Positions 1 through 9,594 of a stretch of DNA of 64,000 nt are shown here, piece after piece (position 1 is the first letter of the stretch; every line of letters starts with the position of its first letter). Source of the DNA: Pseudomonas sp. ANT_J12 (GTDB lineage Bacteria > Pseudomonadota > Gammaproteobacteria > Pseudomonadales > Pseudomonadaceae); the NCBI RefSeq assembly GCF_008370045.1, contig NZ_VOBN01000011.1, positions 62,001 to 126,000 of the forward strand, given 5' to 3'. Under the pieces are notes generated by a model that was not told where the DNA came from, made no database searches, and saw only the letters and a program-made list of their open reading frames with translations. A program made the position numbers and the translations under genes.

Positions 1-13
1 CCGAGGAATAAGG

Positions 14-1378
14 ATGTTCGGTTGTATGAATAAGCTTTCCATGCTCGGGGCCGCCCTGGCGTTGCTGACCTGCAACAGTGCAATGGCCCTGGGGCCGTTT
101 GAAATCTACGAACAGGCGTTGCGCAATGACCCGGTGTTCCTCGGCGCCATCAAGGAGCGGGATGCCGGCCTTGAAAACCGCATCATCGGCCGCGCCGGGC
201 TGTTGCCCAAAGTGGGTTACAACTACAACAAAGGGCGCAACACCTCCAAGGTCACCCAGATTAACGAGGGGCGGCCGGACTTCACCGAGGACCGCAACTA
301 CAGCAGCTACGGCTCGACCTTGACGGTGCAACAACCGTTGCTCGACTACGAGGCTTACGCGTCGTATCGCAAAGGCGTGGCGCAATCGTTGTTCGCCGAC
401 GAAGCCTTCCGTGGCAAGAGCCAGGAATTGCTGGTGCGGGTGCTGGATAACTACACCAAGGCGTTGTTTGCCCAGGATCAGATCGACATCGCCCAGGCCA
501 AGAAAAAGGCCTTCGAGCAACAGTTCCAGCAGAACGAACACATGTTCCGCCAGGGCGAAGGCACGCGCACCGACATTCTTGAGGCCGAGTCGCGCTATGA
601 ACTGGCCACGGCCGAGGAAATCGAGGCCCGTGACGAGCAGGACGCGTCGCTGCGTGAGCTGGGTGCGCTGATCGGCGTGCCGGCGGTCAACATCGGTGAT
701 CTGGCGCCCCTGGACCAGAACTTCCAGACCTTCGCCCTGCAACCGGCCAATTACGACACCTGGCACGAGATGGCCGTGGCCAACAATCCGAACCTGGCTT
801 CCCAGCGTCAGGCCGTGGAAGTGGCGCGCTACGAAGTCGAACGCAACCGCGCCGGGCACCTGCCCAAAGTCAGCGCCTACGCCTCGGTGCGCCAGAACGA
901 ATCGGAAAGCGGCAACACCTATAACCAGCGCTACGACACCAACACCATCGGCATCGAAGTCAGCGTGCCGTTGTATGCCGGTGGCGGGGTCTCGGCCATG
1001 ACCCGCCAGGCCAGCCGCACCATGGAGCAAGCCGAGTACGAACTGGACGGCAAGACCCGGGAAACCCTGATCGAACTGCGCCGCCAGTTCAGCGCCTGTT
1101 TGTCGGGGGTGAACAAGCTGCGCGCCTATCAAAAAGCCCTGGTGTCCGCCGAAGCGCTGGTGGTGTCGACCAAGCAAAGCATCCTTGGCGGTGAGCGGGT
1201 CAACCTGGATGCGCTCAACGCTGAACAACAGTTGTTCACCACTCGAAGAGACCTGGCGCAGGCGCGGTATGACTACCTGATGGCGTGGACCAAGCTGCAT
1301 TACTACGCCGGGACATTGAACGACCAGGATCTGGCGAAGGTAGATGAGGCGTTTGGCCAGGGCCCGAAAACCCGCTGA
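14..1378 (+). CDS. aprF: TolC-family outer membrane channel of the Apr type I secretion system
   Basis: This 454-residue protein starts with an N-terminal signal sequence (hydrophobic stretch ending near SAMA, about residue 25) followed by the typical TolC-family opening GPFEIYEQALRNDP. The long Gln/Ala/Glu-rich coiled-coil stretches and the internal duplication (two outer-membrane-efflux-protein repeats, roughly residues 25-230 and 240-435) fit the outer-membrane component of a type I secretion system. Proteases and lipases of the AprA/family I.3 type cross the envelope through AprDEF. The genes immediately downstream are two autotransporter proteases and two RTX lipases, which is the known layout of the P. 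fluorescens apr-lipase island, so AprF is the best name; aprD and aprE would lie just outside the window. A GAGG Shine-Dalgarno precedes the ATG at 14. Confidence 0.9.
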   Translation: MFGCMNKLSMLGAALALLTCNSAMALGPFEIYEQALRNDPVFLGAIKERDAGLENRIIGRAGLLPKVGYNYNKGRNTSKVTQINEGRPDFTEDRNYSSYGSTLTVQQPLLDYEAYASYRKGVAQSLFADEAFRGKSQELLVRVLDNYTKALFAQDQIDIAQAKKKAFEQQFQQNEHMFRQGEGTRTDILEAESRYELATAEEIEARDEQDASLRELGALIGVPAVNIGDLAPLDQNFQTFALQPANYDTWHEMAVANNPNLASQRQAVEVARYEVERNRAGHLPKVSAYASVRQNESESGNTYNQRYDTNTIGIEVSVPLYAGGGVSAMTRQASRTMEQAEYELDGKTRETLIELRRQFSACLSGVNKLRAYQKALVSAEALVVSTKQSILGGERVNLDALNAEQQLFTTRRDLAQARYDYLMAWTKLHYYAGTLNDQDLAKVDEAFGQGPKTR

Positions 1379-1416
1379 TCTGCTGACGAAAAACAAACCT
1401 GTGGCGAACAGGCTTT

Positions 1417-1495
1417 TGTGGCGAGGGACCTTGCTCCCGTAACCGCCGTGGGGGGGCCGCTTCGCAGCCCAGCGGGAGCAAGCTCCCTCGCCACG
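1417..1495. repeat. REP/REPIN pair (TGTGGCGAGGGAGCTTGC family)
   Basis: Two inverted copies of a short palindromic element (TGTGGCGAGGGACCTTGCTC and its complement AGCTCCCTCGCCAC) flank about 30 bases between aprF and the first protease gene. It is a doublet of the REP class common in fluorescent pseudomonads. It may also fold in the transcript and separate expression of aprF from pspA. Confidence 0.75.
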
Positions 1496-1617
1496 AAAAG
1501 CTCGATTGCCACAGGAATCGCGACATCCTGAAAGAAATGCATTTCGGCAACACCGCACGACCACCCCCGCGAACAGGGGGACTAAAACTCTAAAAACGCC
1601 AAAAAAGCGAGAAAGAC

Positions 1618-4578
1618 ATGGAAGTACAGATCAAGCCGATATCGGTCGGCACGCTATTGCTCCTGGTTTCTGCCATCCCCCAAGCAGCCCAGGCCCAATA
1701 CCTCGAAACCGGCAAACCCGGTGACTCCGCCAGTTGGCGCTCGGCGGAGTTCCAGCGCGACTGGGGTCTGGCCCGCATGCAGGCCGATCAAGCCTACGCC
1801 GCCGGCATCACCGGCAAAGGCGTGAAGATCGGTGAACTGGATTCCGGCTTCGACGCCAGCCATCCCGAGTTCGCCACCGACCGATACCACGCGGTCACCA
1901 CCCGCGGCACCTACGTCGACGGCACACCGTTCAACGTCGACGGTACGCTCAATCCCAACAACGACTCCCATGGCACCCACGTCACCGGCACCCTGGGCGC
2001 GTCCCGTGACGGCACCGGCATGCACGGGGTGGCGTTCAACGCGCAGATCTACGTGGCCAACACCAACAAGAACGACAGTTTCCTGTTCGGTCCCAATCCC
2101 GATCCGCAGTATTTCAAAGCGGCCTACAACGCCCTGGCCGATGCCGGTGTGCGGGCGATCAACAACAGCTGGGGCAGCCAGCCGCCGGATGTCAGCTATC
2201 GCACCCTCGACGACCTGCACGCGGCCTACGCTCAACACTTCAATAAAGGCACCTGGCTGGATGCCGCCGCCGACGTGTCGTCCCAACGCGGCGTGATCAA
2301 CGTGTTCAGCGCCGGCAACAGCGGCTACCCCAACGCCAGCGTGCGTTCGGCGCTGCCGTATTTCCAGCCGGAATTGGAAGGCCACTGGCTGGCGGTCTCG
2401 GGGCTGGATCAAGCCAATCAGCAAAAGTACAACCAGTGCGGGATCGCCAAGTATTGGTGCATCACCACCCCCGGCGCGAAGATCGACAGCACCATTCCTG
2501 ACGGTGGCTACGCGATCAAGTCAGGCACCTCCATGTCCGCGCCCCACGCCACGGCCGCCCTGGCGCTGGTGATGGAACGCTACCCGTACATGACCAATCA
2601 GCAGGCGCTGCAAGTGCTGCTGACCACCGCAACCCAGCTCGACGGCTCGATCACCGATGCGCCGACCACCCAGGTCGGCTGGGGCGTGGCCAACCTGGAC
2701 CGGGCGATGCGCGGGCCGGGGCAATTACTCGGCGCGTTCGACGCCAATCTGGGGGCAGGGCAGAGTGACGTCTGGAGCAACGGCATCAGCGACAAGGCGT
2801 TGATCCAGCGCCAGGCCGAAGACGCCGCCGAACACAGTGCCTGGCAACAGACTCTGAAGGACAACGGCTGGGAAAACGGCGTGGCGGCGGGCGCCAGTCA
2901 ACAGGATCAGACTGATTACGCCGTGGGCATGGCGCGCGATAGCGCGGCAGCCACGCGCGTTTATGAAGGCAGCCTGATCAAGTCCGGCGCTGGGCGCTTG
3001 ATGCTCACCGGTGACAGCACCTATCGCGGGCCGACCACCGTCAACGGCGGCCTGCTGGCGGTCAACGGTTCGCTGACTTCCGCCGTGACCGTCAATGACA
3101 GCGGCACCCTGGGCGGTTCCGGGCGCATCGGCGCGCTGACCGCCAATAGCGGCGGCACCGTGGCGCCAGGCAATTCCATCGGCACCTTGCAGGTCGCCGG
3201 CGACGTGACCTTCGCCCCGGGTTCGACCTATGCCGTGGAACTGTCACCCACCCGCAGCGACCGAATTGTCGCTGGCGGCACCGCCACGGTCAGCGGCGCC
3301 ACCGTCAGCCTGTCCCTGGAAAACAGTCCGACCTTGCTGACCACCGCCCAGACCCAATCCTTGCTCGGTCGTCAATACAACATCTTGCAAGCGGCTGGCG
3401 GTATCCAGGGTCAGTTCGGCGCGGTGTTGCCCAATTACCTGTTTATCGGCGGCACGCTCGATTATTCCGTCACCGGCATTGGCCTGAGCGTAGCGCGTAA
3501 CGCCACGCGTTTCGCCAGCGTCGGCCAGACCCCGAACCAGCGTGCCGTGGCCGGCGCCGTGGAAGGGCTGGGCGCGGGCAATGCGGTGTACGAAAGCCTG
3601 CTGCTGTCGGCGACCGCGACTTCGGCACAGCAAGCGTTCCAGCAGTTGTCGGGGGAAATCTACCCGGCGCTGGGTTCGGTGCTGATCAACGACAGCCGTT
3701 ACCTGCGCGATGCCGTGGGTGAACGTCTCAACGAGGCCAAAAGCGCGCAAAGCAACGGCTGGATCAAGGCCCTGGGCGCCTGGGGCAAGACCGATGACCG
3801 GCACGACACGGCGGGTTACACCACCTCGATTGGCGGTTTGCTGGCGGGCGTCGATGGCGCCGTGGATGAGCAAACCCGGATCGGCCTGGTCGCCGGTTAC
3901 AGCGACAGTTCGGTGAACATGGGCTCAGGCACCCATTCCTCGGCGCAGGTCGATAGCTATCACCTGGGCGCGTATGCCGGCCACGAACTGGGCGCCTGGC
4001 GCCTGAGCGCGGGCGGTGCCTACAGCTGGCATCGCGCCGATGTGAAACGTGACCTGCAATACGGCGATGTCAGCGCCAAACAGAAAGCCAAGGTCGATGC
4101 AGCCACCACCCAGGTCTTCGGTGAGGCGGCGTATCGCCTGAACCTGCAACCCTTGGCCCTGGAACCGTTCGCCAACCTGGCCTACGTGCACCTCGACACC
4201 GAGGGATTTACCGAGAAAGGCGATGCCGCCGCGCTGAAAAGCCATGGCGACACCCGCGATGCGGTGCTCAGCACCCTCGGCCTGCGGGCACTGAAAACCG
4301 TGAACCTGTCCGGCCAGCAACAACTGGACCTGAGCGGCAGCCTCGGCTGGCAGCACAACCTGAGCAGCGTTGATTCCGAGCAGCATCTGGCGTTTGCCAG
4401 CGGTGGCACCGGGTTCGCGGTGGAAAGTTCGCCACTGGTGCGCGATGCCGCGCTGGTCGGTGCCCACGCCAGCCTGGCGCTGAGCCGCGATATTCGCCTG
4501 AACCTCGATTACACCGGCCAACTGGCCAGCCGCGAGAAAAGCCATGGCGTGGGGCTGAGCCTCAATTGGCAGTTCTGA
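1618..4578 (+). CDS. pspA: Autotransporter subtilisin-like (S8) serine protease, PspA/PrtA type
   Basis: This 986-residue protein has a signal peptide (cleavage near AQAQ, about residue 27), an S8 peptidase domain (about 45-365) with the triad visible as Asp75 (ELDSGFD), His118 (HGTHVTG) and Ser305 (GTSMSAPH), an oxyanion-region NNSWG motif, an autotransporter-associated beta-strand repeat region (about 460-545, GAGRLMLTGDSTYRG) and a C-terminal autotransporter beta-barrel (about 700-986) ending in Phe (LNWQF). It should be exported by Sec and translocated by its own barrel (type V secretion). Its place between aprF and the lipases matches the prtA/pspA gene of P. fluorescens. It is closely related in its C-terminal two thirds to the next gene. 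Confidence 0.92.
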   Translation: MEVQIKPISVGTLLLLVSAIPQAAQAQYLETGKPGDSASWRSAEFQRDWGLARMQADQAYAAGITGKGVKIGELDSGFDASHPEFATDRYHAVTTRGTYVDGTPFNVDGTLNPNNDSHGTHVTGTLGASRDGTGMHGVAFNAQIYVANTNKNDSFLFGPNPDPQYFKAAYNALADAGVRAINNSWGSQPPDVSYRTLDDLHAAYAQHFNKGTWLDAAADVSSQRGVINVFSAGNSGYPNASVRSALPYFQPELEGHWLAVSGLDQANQQKYNQCGIAKYWCITTPGAKIDSTIPDGGYAIKSGTSMSAPHATAALALVMERYPYMTNQQALQVLLTTATQLDGSITDAPTTQVGWGVANLDRAMRGPGQLLGAFDANLGAGQSDVWSNGISDKALIQRQAEDAAEHSAWQQTLKDNGWENGVAAGASQQDQTDYAVGMARDSAAATRVYEGSLIKSGAGRLMLTGDSTYRGPTTVNGGLLAVNGSLTSAVTVNDSGTLGGSGRIGALTANSGGTVAPGNSIGTLQVAGDVTFAPGSTYAVELSPTRSDRIVAGGTATVSGATVSLSLENSPTLLTTAQTQSLLGRQYNILQAAGGIQGQFGAVLPNYLFIGGTLDYSVTGIGLSVARNATRFASVGQTPNQRAVAGAVEGLGAGNAVYESLLLSATATSAQQAFQQLSGEIYPALGSVLINDSRYLRDAVGERLNEAKSAQSNGWIKALGAWGKTDDRHDTAGYTTSIGGLLAGVDGAVDEQTRIGLVAGYSDSSVNMGSGTHSSAQVDSYHLGAYAGHELGAWRLSAGGAYSWHRADVKRDLQYGDVSAKQKAKVDAATTQVFGEAAYRLNLQPLALEPFANLAYVHLDTEGFTEKGDAAALKSHGDTRDAVLSTLGLRALKTVNLSGQQQLDLSGSLGWQHNLSSVDSEQHLAFASGGTGFAVESSPLVRDAALVGAHASLALSRDIRLNLDYTGQLASREKSHGVGLSLNWQF

Positions 4579-4598
4579 TTGTTTGAACCCGTGAAGAG

Positions 4599-4655
4599 CT
4601 CGCAGCCTGCGGGTGACGCGTTCGGCGTAGGAGTTGCCGAAGGCTGCGATCTTTT
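4599..4655. repeat. REP-like element (GAAGGCTGCGATCTTTT family)
   Basis: The 3' side reads GTAGGAGTTGCCGAAGGCTG followed by CGATCTTTT, the same unit seen at 20860-20892. The 5' side (CTCGCAGCCTGCGGG) is a partial inverted partner. It lies between the two autotransporter protease genes. Confidence 0.6.
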
Positions 4656-4714
4656 GGATACCCCAAATGACCTGGGGTCATGAAAAAGGCAACACAACTA
4701 AGGAAGGTAGCTGG

Positions 4715-7700
4715 ATGACGTCCGAAAACAACAACACGTTCGCCCTCAAATCCCTCAACCTCGCCGTGCTCTGCGCGCTGGCCACGCTGGGCACTGCCCA
4801 TGCCGCGCCTTACGTGGAAAACGGCAAGGTCGGCGATCCCAACAGTTGGCGCAGCGCCGAGTTCAACGCCGATTGGGGCGTGGGCGCGATCAACGCCCAG
4901 GAGGCCTACGCCGCTGGCTACTCCGGCAAAGGCGTGAAACTGGGGATTTTCGACCAGCCGGTCTACGCCCAACACCCGGAGTTTTCCGGGGCCAATAAGG
5001 TGATTAACCTGGTCACCAGCGGCATCCGTGAATACACCGACCCGTACATCCCGGTCAAAGCCGGGGACGCGTTCCTTTACAACGGCGCGCCCTCGGTCGG
5101 CTCCGACGGCAAGCTCGGCGCCCACGGCACCCACGTCGGCGGGATTGCCGCCGGCAGCCGCGACGGCGGCCCGATGCACGGCGTGGCCTTCGGCGCACAA
5201 ATCATCAGCGCCGACAACGGCGACCCGGGCCCCGAGGACGGGATCATTCGCGGCAACGACGGCGCCGTGTACAAGGCCGGTTGGGATGCCCTGATCGCCA
5301 GCGGCGCGCGGATCATCAACAACAGCTGGGGGATCGGCATCACCGATCGCTTCGACCTCGGCGGGCGCGACCCGGCGTTCCCGCACTTCACCGTGCAGGA
5401 CGCGCAATTGCAGTTCAACGAGATCCAGCCCTTGCTCGGCACCAAGCCCGGCGGTGCCTATGACGGCGCCATCGCGGCGGCTCGCAGCGGCATCGTCACG
5501 ATCTTCGCCGCCGGTAACGACTACAACCTCAACAACCCGGACGCCATCGCCGGCCTGGCGTATTTCGTGCCGGACATTGCGCCAAACTGGATCACCGTGG
5601 CGGCGCTGCAAAAGAACCCGGACCTGACCTACGGCATCAGCACCTTCTCCTCGCGCTGCGGTTACACCGCCAGCTACTGCGTGTCGGCGCCGGGTAGCAA
5701 AATCTACAGCTCGATCATCAGCGGCACCGACCCTAACAATGTCGGCACCGGTTATGCCAACTACAACGGCACCTCGATGGCCGCGCCGCACGTGGCGGGC
5801 TCCATGGCGGTGTTGATGGAACGCTTCCCGTACATGACCGGCGCGCAGGTCGCCAGCGTGTTGCGCACCACGGCCACCGACCTCGGCGCCCCTGGCGTCG
5901 ACGCGTTATACGGCTGGGGCATGATCAACCTGGGCAAGGGCATCAATGGCCCGGCGATGTTGGTCACCGAGCAGGACATCCCGGAAGAATTCCGCATCCA
6001 GGGTGCCTACGGCGACAGCCAGTTTGTCGCGGACCTGCCGGGCATCGGTGGCATCGTCGACGCCGGCAAACCCACCGAGCGCGTGTGCAACGACGTGCAC
6101 TGCGGGCTCGACACCTGGCGCAACGACATCTCCGGGCATGGCGGCCTGACCAAGCAAGGCATCGGCACCCTGGTGCTGACCGGCGCCAACACCTACACCG
6201 GCCCGACCCTGGTCAATCAGGGTCGCCTGGCGATCAACGGTTCGCTGCAATCGGCAGTCACCGTCAATGACAACGGCATCCTCGGCGGTAACGGCCGCAT
6301 CGGCGCGCTGACCGCGAAAAGCGGCGGCACCGTGGCGCCGGGCAACTCCATCGGTACCTTGCAAGTGGCCGGCGACGTGGTCTTCGAACCCGGTTCGACC
6401 TACGCCGTGGAACTGTCGCCCACCAGCAGCGACCAGATCATTGCCGGCGGCAAGGCTGTGATCGATGGCGCCACGGTCAGCCTGTCCCTGGAAAACAGTC
6501 CGACCCTGCTGACCACTGCTGAAACGCAAACCCTGCTCGGCCATCAGTACAACATCCTGCAAGCGGCGGGCGGCATCCAAGGGCAGTTTGGGCAAGTGTT
6601 GCCGAACTACCTGTTTATCGGCGGTGCCCTGGATTACACGGCCAACGGGATTCAACTGGCGGTGGAACGTAACGCGACGTCCTTCAGCGCTGTCGGCCAG
6701 ACCCCGAACCAACGCGCCGTAGCCGCAGCCGCCGAGCAACTGGGCGCGGGCAATGCGCTGTACGAAACCCTGTTGCTGGCGCCGACCGCCGCAGTGGCGC
6801 AGCAAGCGTTCCAGCAACTGTCCGGCGAGATTCATCCGGCGGTGGGCACCATGCTGATGAACGACAGTCGCTACCTGCGTGACGCCGTCAGTGACCGTTT
6901 GCGTGAACGTGATCTGTTCGACGCCGGCGCGCCGACGGATGACAAAAGCAACCTGTGGGTCAAAGTCCTGGGCGCCTGGGGCAAGAGCGATGGCGGTAAC
7001 GACAACGCCAGTTCCAACAGCTCCATCGGCGGCTTGCTGGTGGGTGGCGATGGCTTGATCGCTAAAGATACCCGTCTGGGTTTCGTCACCGGATATAGCA
7101 ACAGCTCGTTGAGCATGGGCGATGGCACGCACTCGTCGGCGGACGTCGACAGCTACCACTTGGGTGCGTACCTGGGGCATGAAATCGATGCCCTGCGCCT
7201 GAGCGTCGGCGGTGCCTACAGCTGGCATCGCATTGATGCGAAACGTGACCTGCAATTCGCCGATGTCAGCGGCAAGCAGAAAACCAAGCACGATGCGACC
7301 ACCGCGCAGGTGTTCACCGAAGCCGCTTACCGTTTGGACCTGCAACCCCTGGCCCTGGAACCGTTCGCCAAACTGGCTTACGTGCACTTGAACAGCGACA
7401 GCTTCACCGAGAAGGGTGATGCCGCCGCGCTCAAGGCGGGTGAAGACAACCGCGACGCGGTGCTGTCGACCCTCGGTCTGCGGGCGAGCAAAGCCATTGC
7501 GCTGTCCGACCAGAAGCAGCTCGAACTGTCTGGCAGCCTCGGCTGGCAGCACAACCTGAGCAGTGTCGATACCGATCAACACCTGGCCTTCGCCAGCAGC
7601 AACACCGGGTTCAACGTGCAGAGTGTGTCGATGGATCGCAATGCCGCCGTGGTCGGCCTGCGCGCCGGGTTGGCCTTGAACAAAGCGACCCGCGTAAACC

Positions 7701-7774
7701 TGGATTACAACGGATTGCTGGGTTCCAACGAGAAGGATCACGGCGTGGGCCTGACCTTGGACTGGCAGTTCTGA
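4715..7774 (+). CDS. pspB: Autotransporter subtilisin-like (S8) serine protease, PspB/PrtB type
   Basis: This is a 1019-residue paralogue of the preceding gene. The ATG at 4715 is chosen because AGGAAGG sits 7 bases upstream and it gives a clean signal peptide (ending AHAA, about residue 31); an upstream in-frame ATG at 4634 would lie inside the REP element. The S8 domain spans about 45-415 with His137 (HGTHVGG) and Ser354 (GTSMAAPH). The catalytic Asp is probably Asp80, but in the context IFDQPVYA rather than the usual D-S/T-G. A beta-strand repeat (GQGTLVLTGANTYTG-like) and an autotransporter barrel ending LDWQF follow. Passenger domains of the two proteases differ, while linker and barrel share long identical blocks, which indicates tandem duplication. 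Confidence 0.9.
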   Translation: MTSENNNTFALKSLNLAVLCALATLGTAHAAPYVENGKVGDPNSWRSAEFNADWGVGAINAQEAYAAGYSGKGVKLGIFDQPVYAQHPEFSGANKVINLVTSGIREYTDPYIPVKAGDAFLYNGAPSVGSDGKLGAHGTHVGGIAAGSRDGGPMHGVAFGAQIISADNGDPGPEDGIIRGNDGAVYKAGWDALIASGARIINNSWGIGITDRFDLGGRDPAFPHFTVQDAQLQFNEIQPLLGTKPGGAYDGAIAAARSGIVTIFAAGNDYNLNNPDAIAGLAYFVPDIAPNWITVAALQKNPDLTYGISTFSSRCGYTASYCVSAPGSKIYSSIISGTDPNNVGTGYANYNGTSMAAPHVAGSMAVLMERFPYMTGAQVASVLRTTATDLGAPGVDALYGWGMINLGKGINGPAMLVTEQDIPEEFRIQGAYGDSQFVADLPGIGGIVDAGKPTERVCNDVHCGLDTWRNDISGHGGLTKQGIGTLVLTGANTYTGPTLVNQGRLAINGSLQSAVTVNDNGILGGNGRIGALTAKSGGTVAPGNSIGTLQVAGDVVFEPGSTYAVELSPTSSDQIIAGGKAVIDGATVSLSLENSPTLLTTAETQTLLGHQYNILQAAGGIQGQFGQVLPNYLFIGGALDYTANGIQLAVERNATSFSAVGQTPNQRAVAAAAEQLGAGNALYETLLLAPTAAVAQQAFQQLSGEIHPAVGTMLMNDSRYLRDAVSDRLRERDLFDAGAPTDDKSNLWVKVLGAWGKSDGGNDNASSNSSIGGLLVGGDGLIAKDTRLGFVTGYSNSSLSMGDGTHSSADVDSYHLGAYLGHEIDALRLSVGGAYSWHRIDAKRDLQFADVSGKQKTKHDATTAQVFTEAAYRLDLQPLALEPFAKLAYVHLNSDSFTEKGDAAALKAGEDNRDAVLSTLGLRASKAIALSDQKQLELSGSLGWQHNLSSVDTDQHLAFASSNTGFNVQSVSMDRNAAVVGLRAGLALNKATRVNLDYNGLLGSNEKDHGVGLTLDWQF

Positions 7775-7798
7775 TTTGACGCAAAGGAAGCAAAAAAC

Positions 7799-9496
7799 AT
7801 GGGACTGTTTGATTACAAAAATGCCGGCAGTGAAGCCGGCAAGGCGCTGTACAGCGATGCCATCGCGCTAACGCTGTATGCCTACACGCCGACGGGCCAG
7901 CCATTGCCCGCCACCGGTTGGGCGCCGATTGGCGCCTCGGCCCTGGGCTATCAAGGCAAGGTCGGCCCGCAAGGCTCGTACTTTGGCGAGAAGGACGGTT
8001 TCACCAGTGCCGAAGCCGAAGTGCTCGGCAAGTACGACGCGGCCGGCAAGCTGATCGGCCTCGGTGTAGCCTTTCGCGGCACCGGGGGCCTGGGCTACAG
8101 CGACACCTTCGGCGACATCAAGAACAACTTGCTGGCCGCCATCGGCCCGGTGGATTACGCGAAGAACTACGCCAAAAGCGCCTTCGACACCTTGCTCAAG
8201 GACGTCGCGGCGTTCGCCATCGCCCATGGCCTGAGTGCCAAGGACGTGCTGATCAGTGGCCACAGCCTCGGCGGACTTGGGGTCAACAGCGTGGCAGAAC
8301 TGAGCGGCGACAACTGGGGCGGGTTCTTCAAGGACGCCAACTACGTGGCCTTCGCTTCGCCGACCCAAAGCATCTCGAATAACGTGCTGAACGTCGGTTA
8401 CGAGAATGACCCGGTGTTCCGTGCGCTGGACGGCACCACGTTCAGCAGCGGTTCGGTGGGCAAGCACGATGGTTATCAGGCGTCGGCGACCAACAACATC
8501 GTCAACTTCAATGACCATTACGCCTCCACCGCGCAGAACCTGACGCCGTTCAGCATCCTCAACCCGCTGAGCTGGTCGGCCCACGGCTCGCTGGGTTATG
8601 CCGATGGTTTGAACCGGGTAATCGACTCGACGTTCTACGACCTGACCAGCAAGGACTCGACGCTGATCGTCTCCAACCTGGCGCTGGAGTCCCGGGGTAA
8701 AACCTGGGTCGAGGACCTGGGCCGCAGCGGCGAACCGCACACCGGCAGCACCTTCATCATCGGCACCGACAGCAACGACTTGCTCAAGGGCGGCGCCGGT
8801 AATGACTTTATCGAGGGCCGGGCCGGTGACGACCGTTTCCGCGATGACGGCGGCTACAACATCCTGCTGGGCGGCAAGGGCAGCAACACCTTCGAGCTGC
8901 AAAAGCCGTTGCAGAACTTCAGCTTTGCCAACGACGGCGACGGCACGTTGTATGTGCGTGACGCCTACGGCGGCATCAGCCTGACCCGGGACATCGGCGC
9001 GCTGGTGAGCAAGGAGCCGGGCTCATGGTTTGGCACTAAGGACGTCAGTTACAACGTCACGGCCAGCGGCTTGCTTAACGGTAATGATCTGACCCACTAC
9101 AACCATTCGCTCAACGGCGACGCCTATGGCAACGCGCTGGCGGCCACGCTGGATGGCGATTGGTTGTTCGGCAATGCCGGTGACGACCTGCTGCGCAGCG
9201 ACAAAAGCCACGTCACCTTCGTCGGCGGCGCGGGCAATGACGTGATGCACGCTTCGGGTGCCGGTAACAACACGTTCCTGTTCAGCGGTGCCTTTGGTTT
9301 CGACACGATCAATGGTTACCAGGGCAGTGACAAACTGGTGTTCATGGGCGTCCAGGGCGCGGGGCAGGGCTATGACTACAAACAGCATGCTTCACAGTCC
9401 GGCCACGACACCGTGCTCAAGGTCGGCGATTTTGCCGTGACCCTGGTCGGCGTCGGGCTGGATAACCTTTCCACTTCAAGTTTTACCTTTGCATAA
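7799..9496 (+). CDS. pueB: Family I.3 triacylglycerol lipase / polyurethanase, PueB-like, T1SS substrate
   Basis: This 565-residue secreted lipase has no signal peptide, as expected for a type I substrate. The alpha/beta-hydrolase domain carries the lipase box GHSLGG with nucleophile Ser156, Asp204 (ENDPVF) and His262 (SAHGS), at the same spacing as the Ser207/Asp255/His313 triad of the well-studied 617-residue family I.3 lipase. C-terminal RTX-type repeats (GGAGNDFIEG, GGAGNDVMHA) bind calcium, and the hydrophobic C-terminus (SSFTFA) is a type I secretion signal. The length matches the PueB polyurethanase of P. protegens/P. chlororaphis, known from esterase attack on polyester polyurethane. 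AAGGAAG precedes the ATG, and the gene lies 24 bases after pspB, so cotranscription is likely. AprDEF is the probable exporter. Confidence 0.92.
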   Translation: MGLFDYKNAGSEAGKALYSDAIALTLYAYTPTGQPLPATGWAPIGASALGYQGKVGPQGSYFGEKDGFTSAEAEVLGKYDAAGKLIGLGVAFRGTGGLGYSDTFGDIKNNLLAAIGPVDYAKNYAKSAFDTLLKDVAAFAIAHGLSAKDVLISGHSLGGLGVNSVAELSGDNWGGFFKDANYVAFASPTQSISNNVLNVGYENDPVFRALDGTTFSSGSVGKHDGYQASATNNIVNFNDHYASTAQNLTPFSILNPLSWSAHGSLGYADGLNRVIDSTFYDLTSKDSTLIVSNLALESRGKTWVEDLGRSGEPHTGSTFIIGTDSNDLLKGGAGNDFIEGRAGDDRFRDDGGYNILLGGKGSNTFELQKPLQNFSFANDGDGTLYVRDAYGGISLTRDIGALVSKEPGSWFGTKDVSYNVTASGLLNGNDLTHYNHSLNGDAYGNALAATLDGDWLFGNAGDDLLRSDKSHVTFVGGAGNDVMHASGAGNNTFLFSGAFGFDTINGYQGSDKLVFMGVQGAGQGYDYKQHASQSGHDTVLKVGDFAVTLVGVGLDNLSTSSFTFA

Positions 9497-9594
9497 CGGC
9501 TGCATGCACTGAAATGCTCCGGAGCGCCTCATTCCCGAGGCACTTTGGCTGTGAGCTATCTCTGACAATTCCAACAAAAGAGAGGCAATAGCAA

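Noticed and set aside
4562..5791. Minus-strand frame opposite pspB
   Set aside because: Antisense to a clear S8 protease, with repetitive Val/Ala/Gly/Asp composition and no motif.
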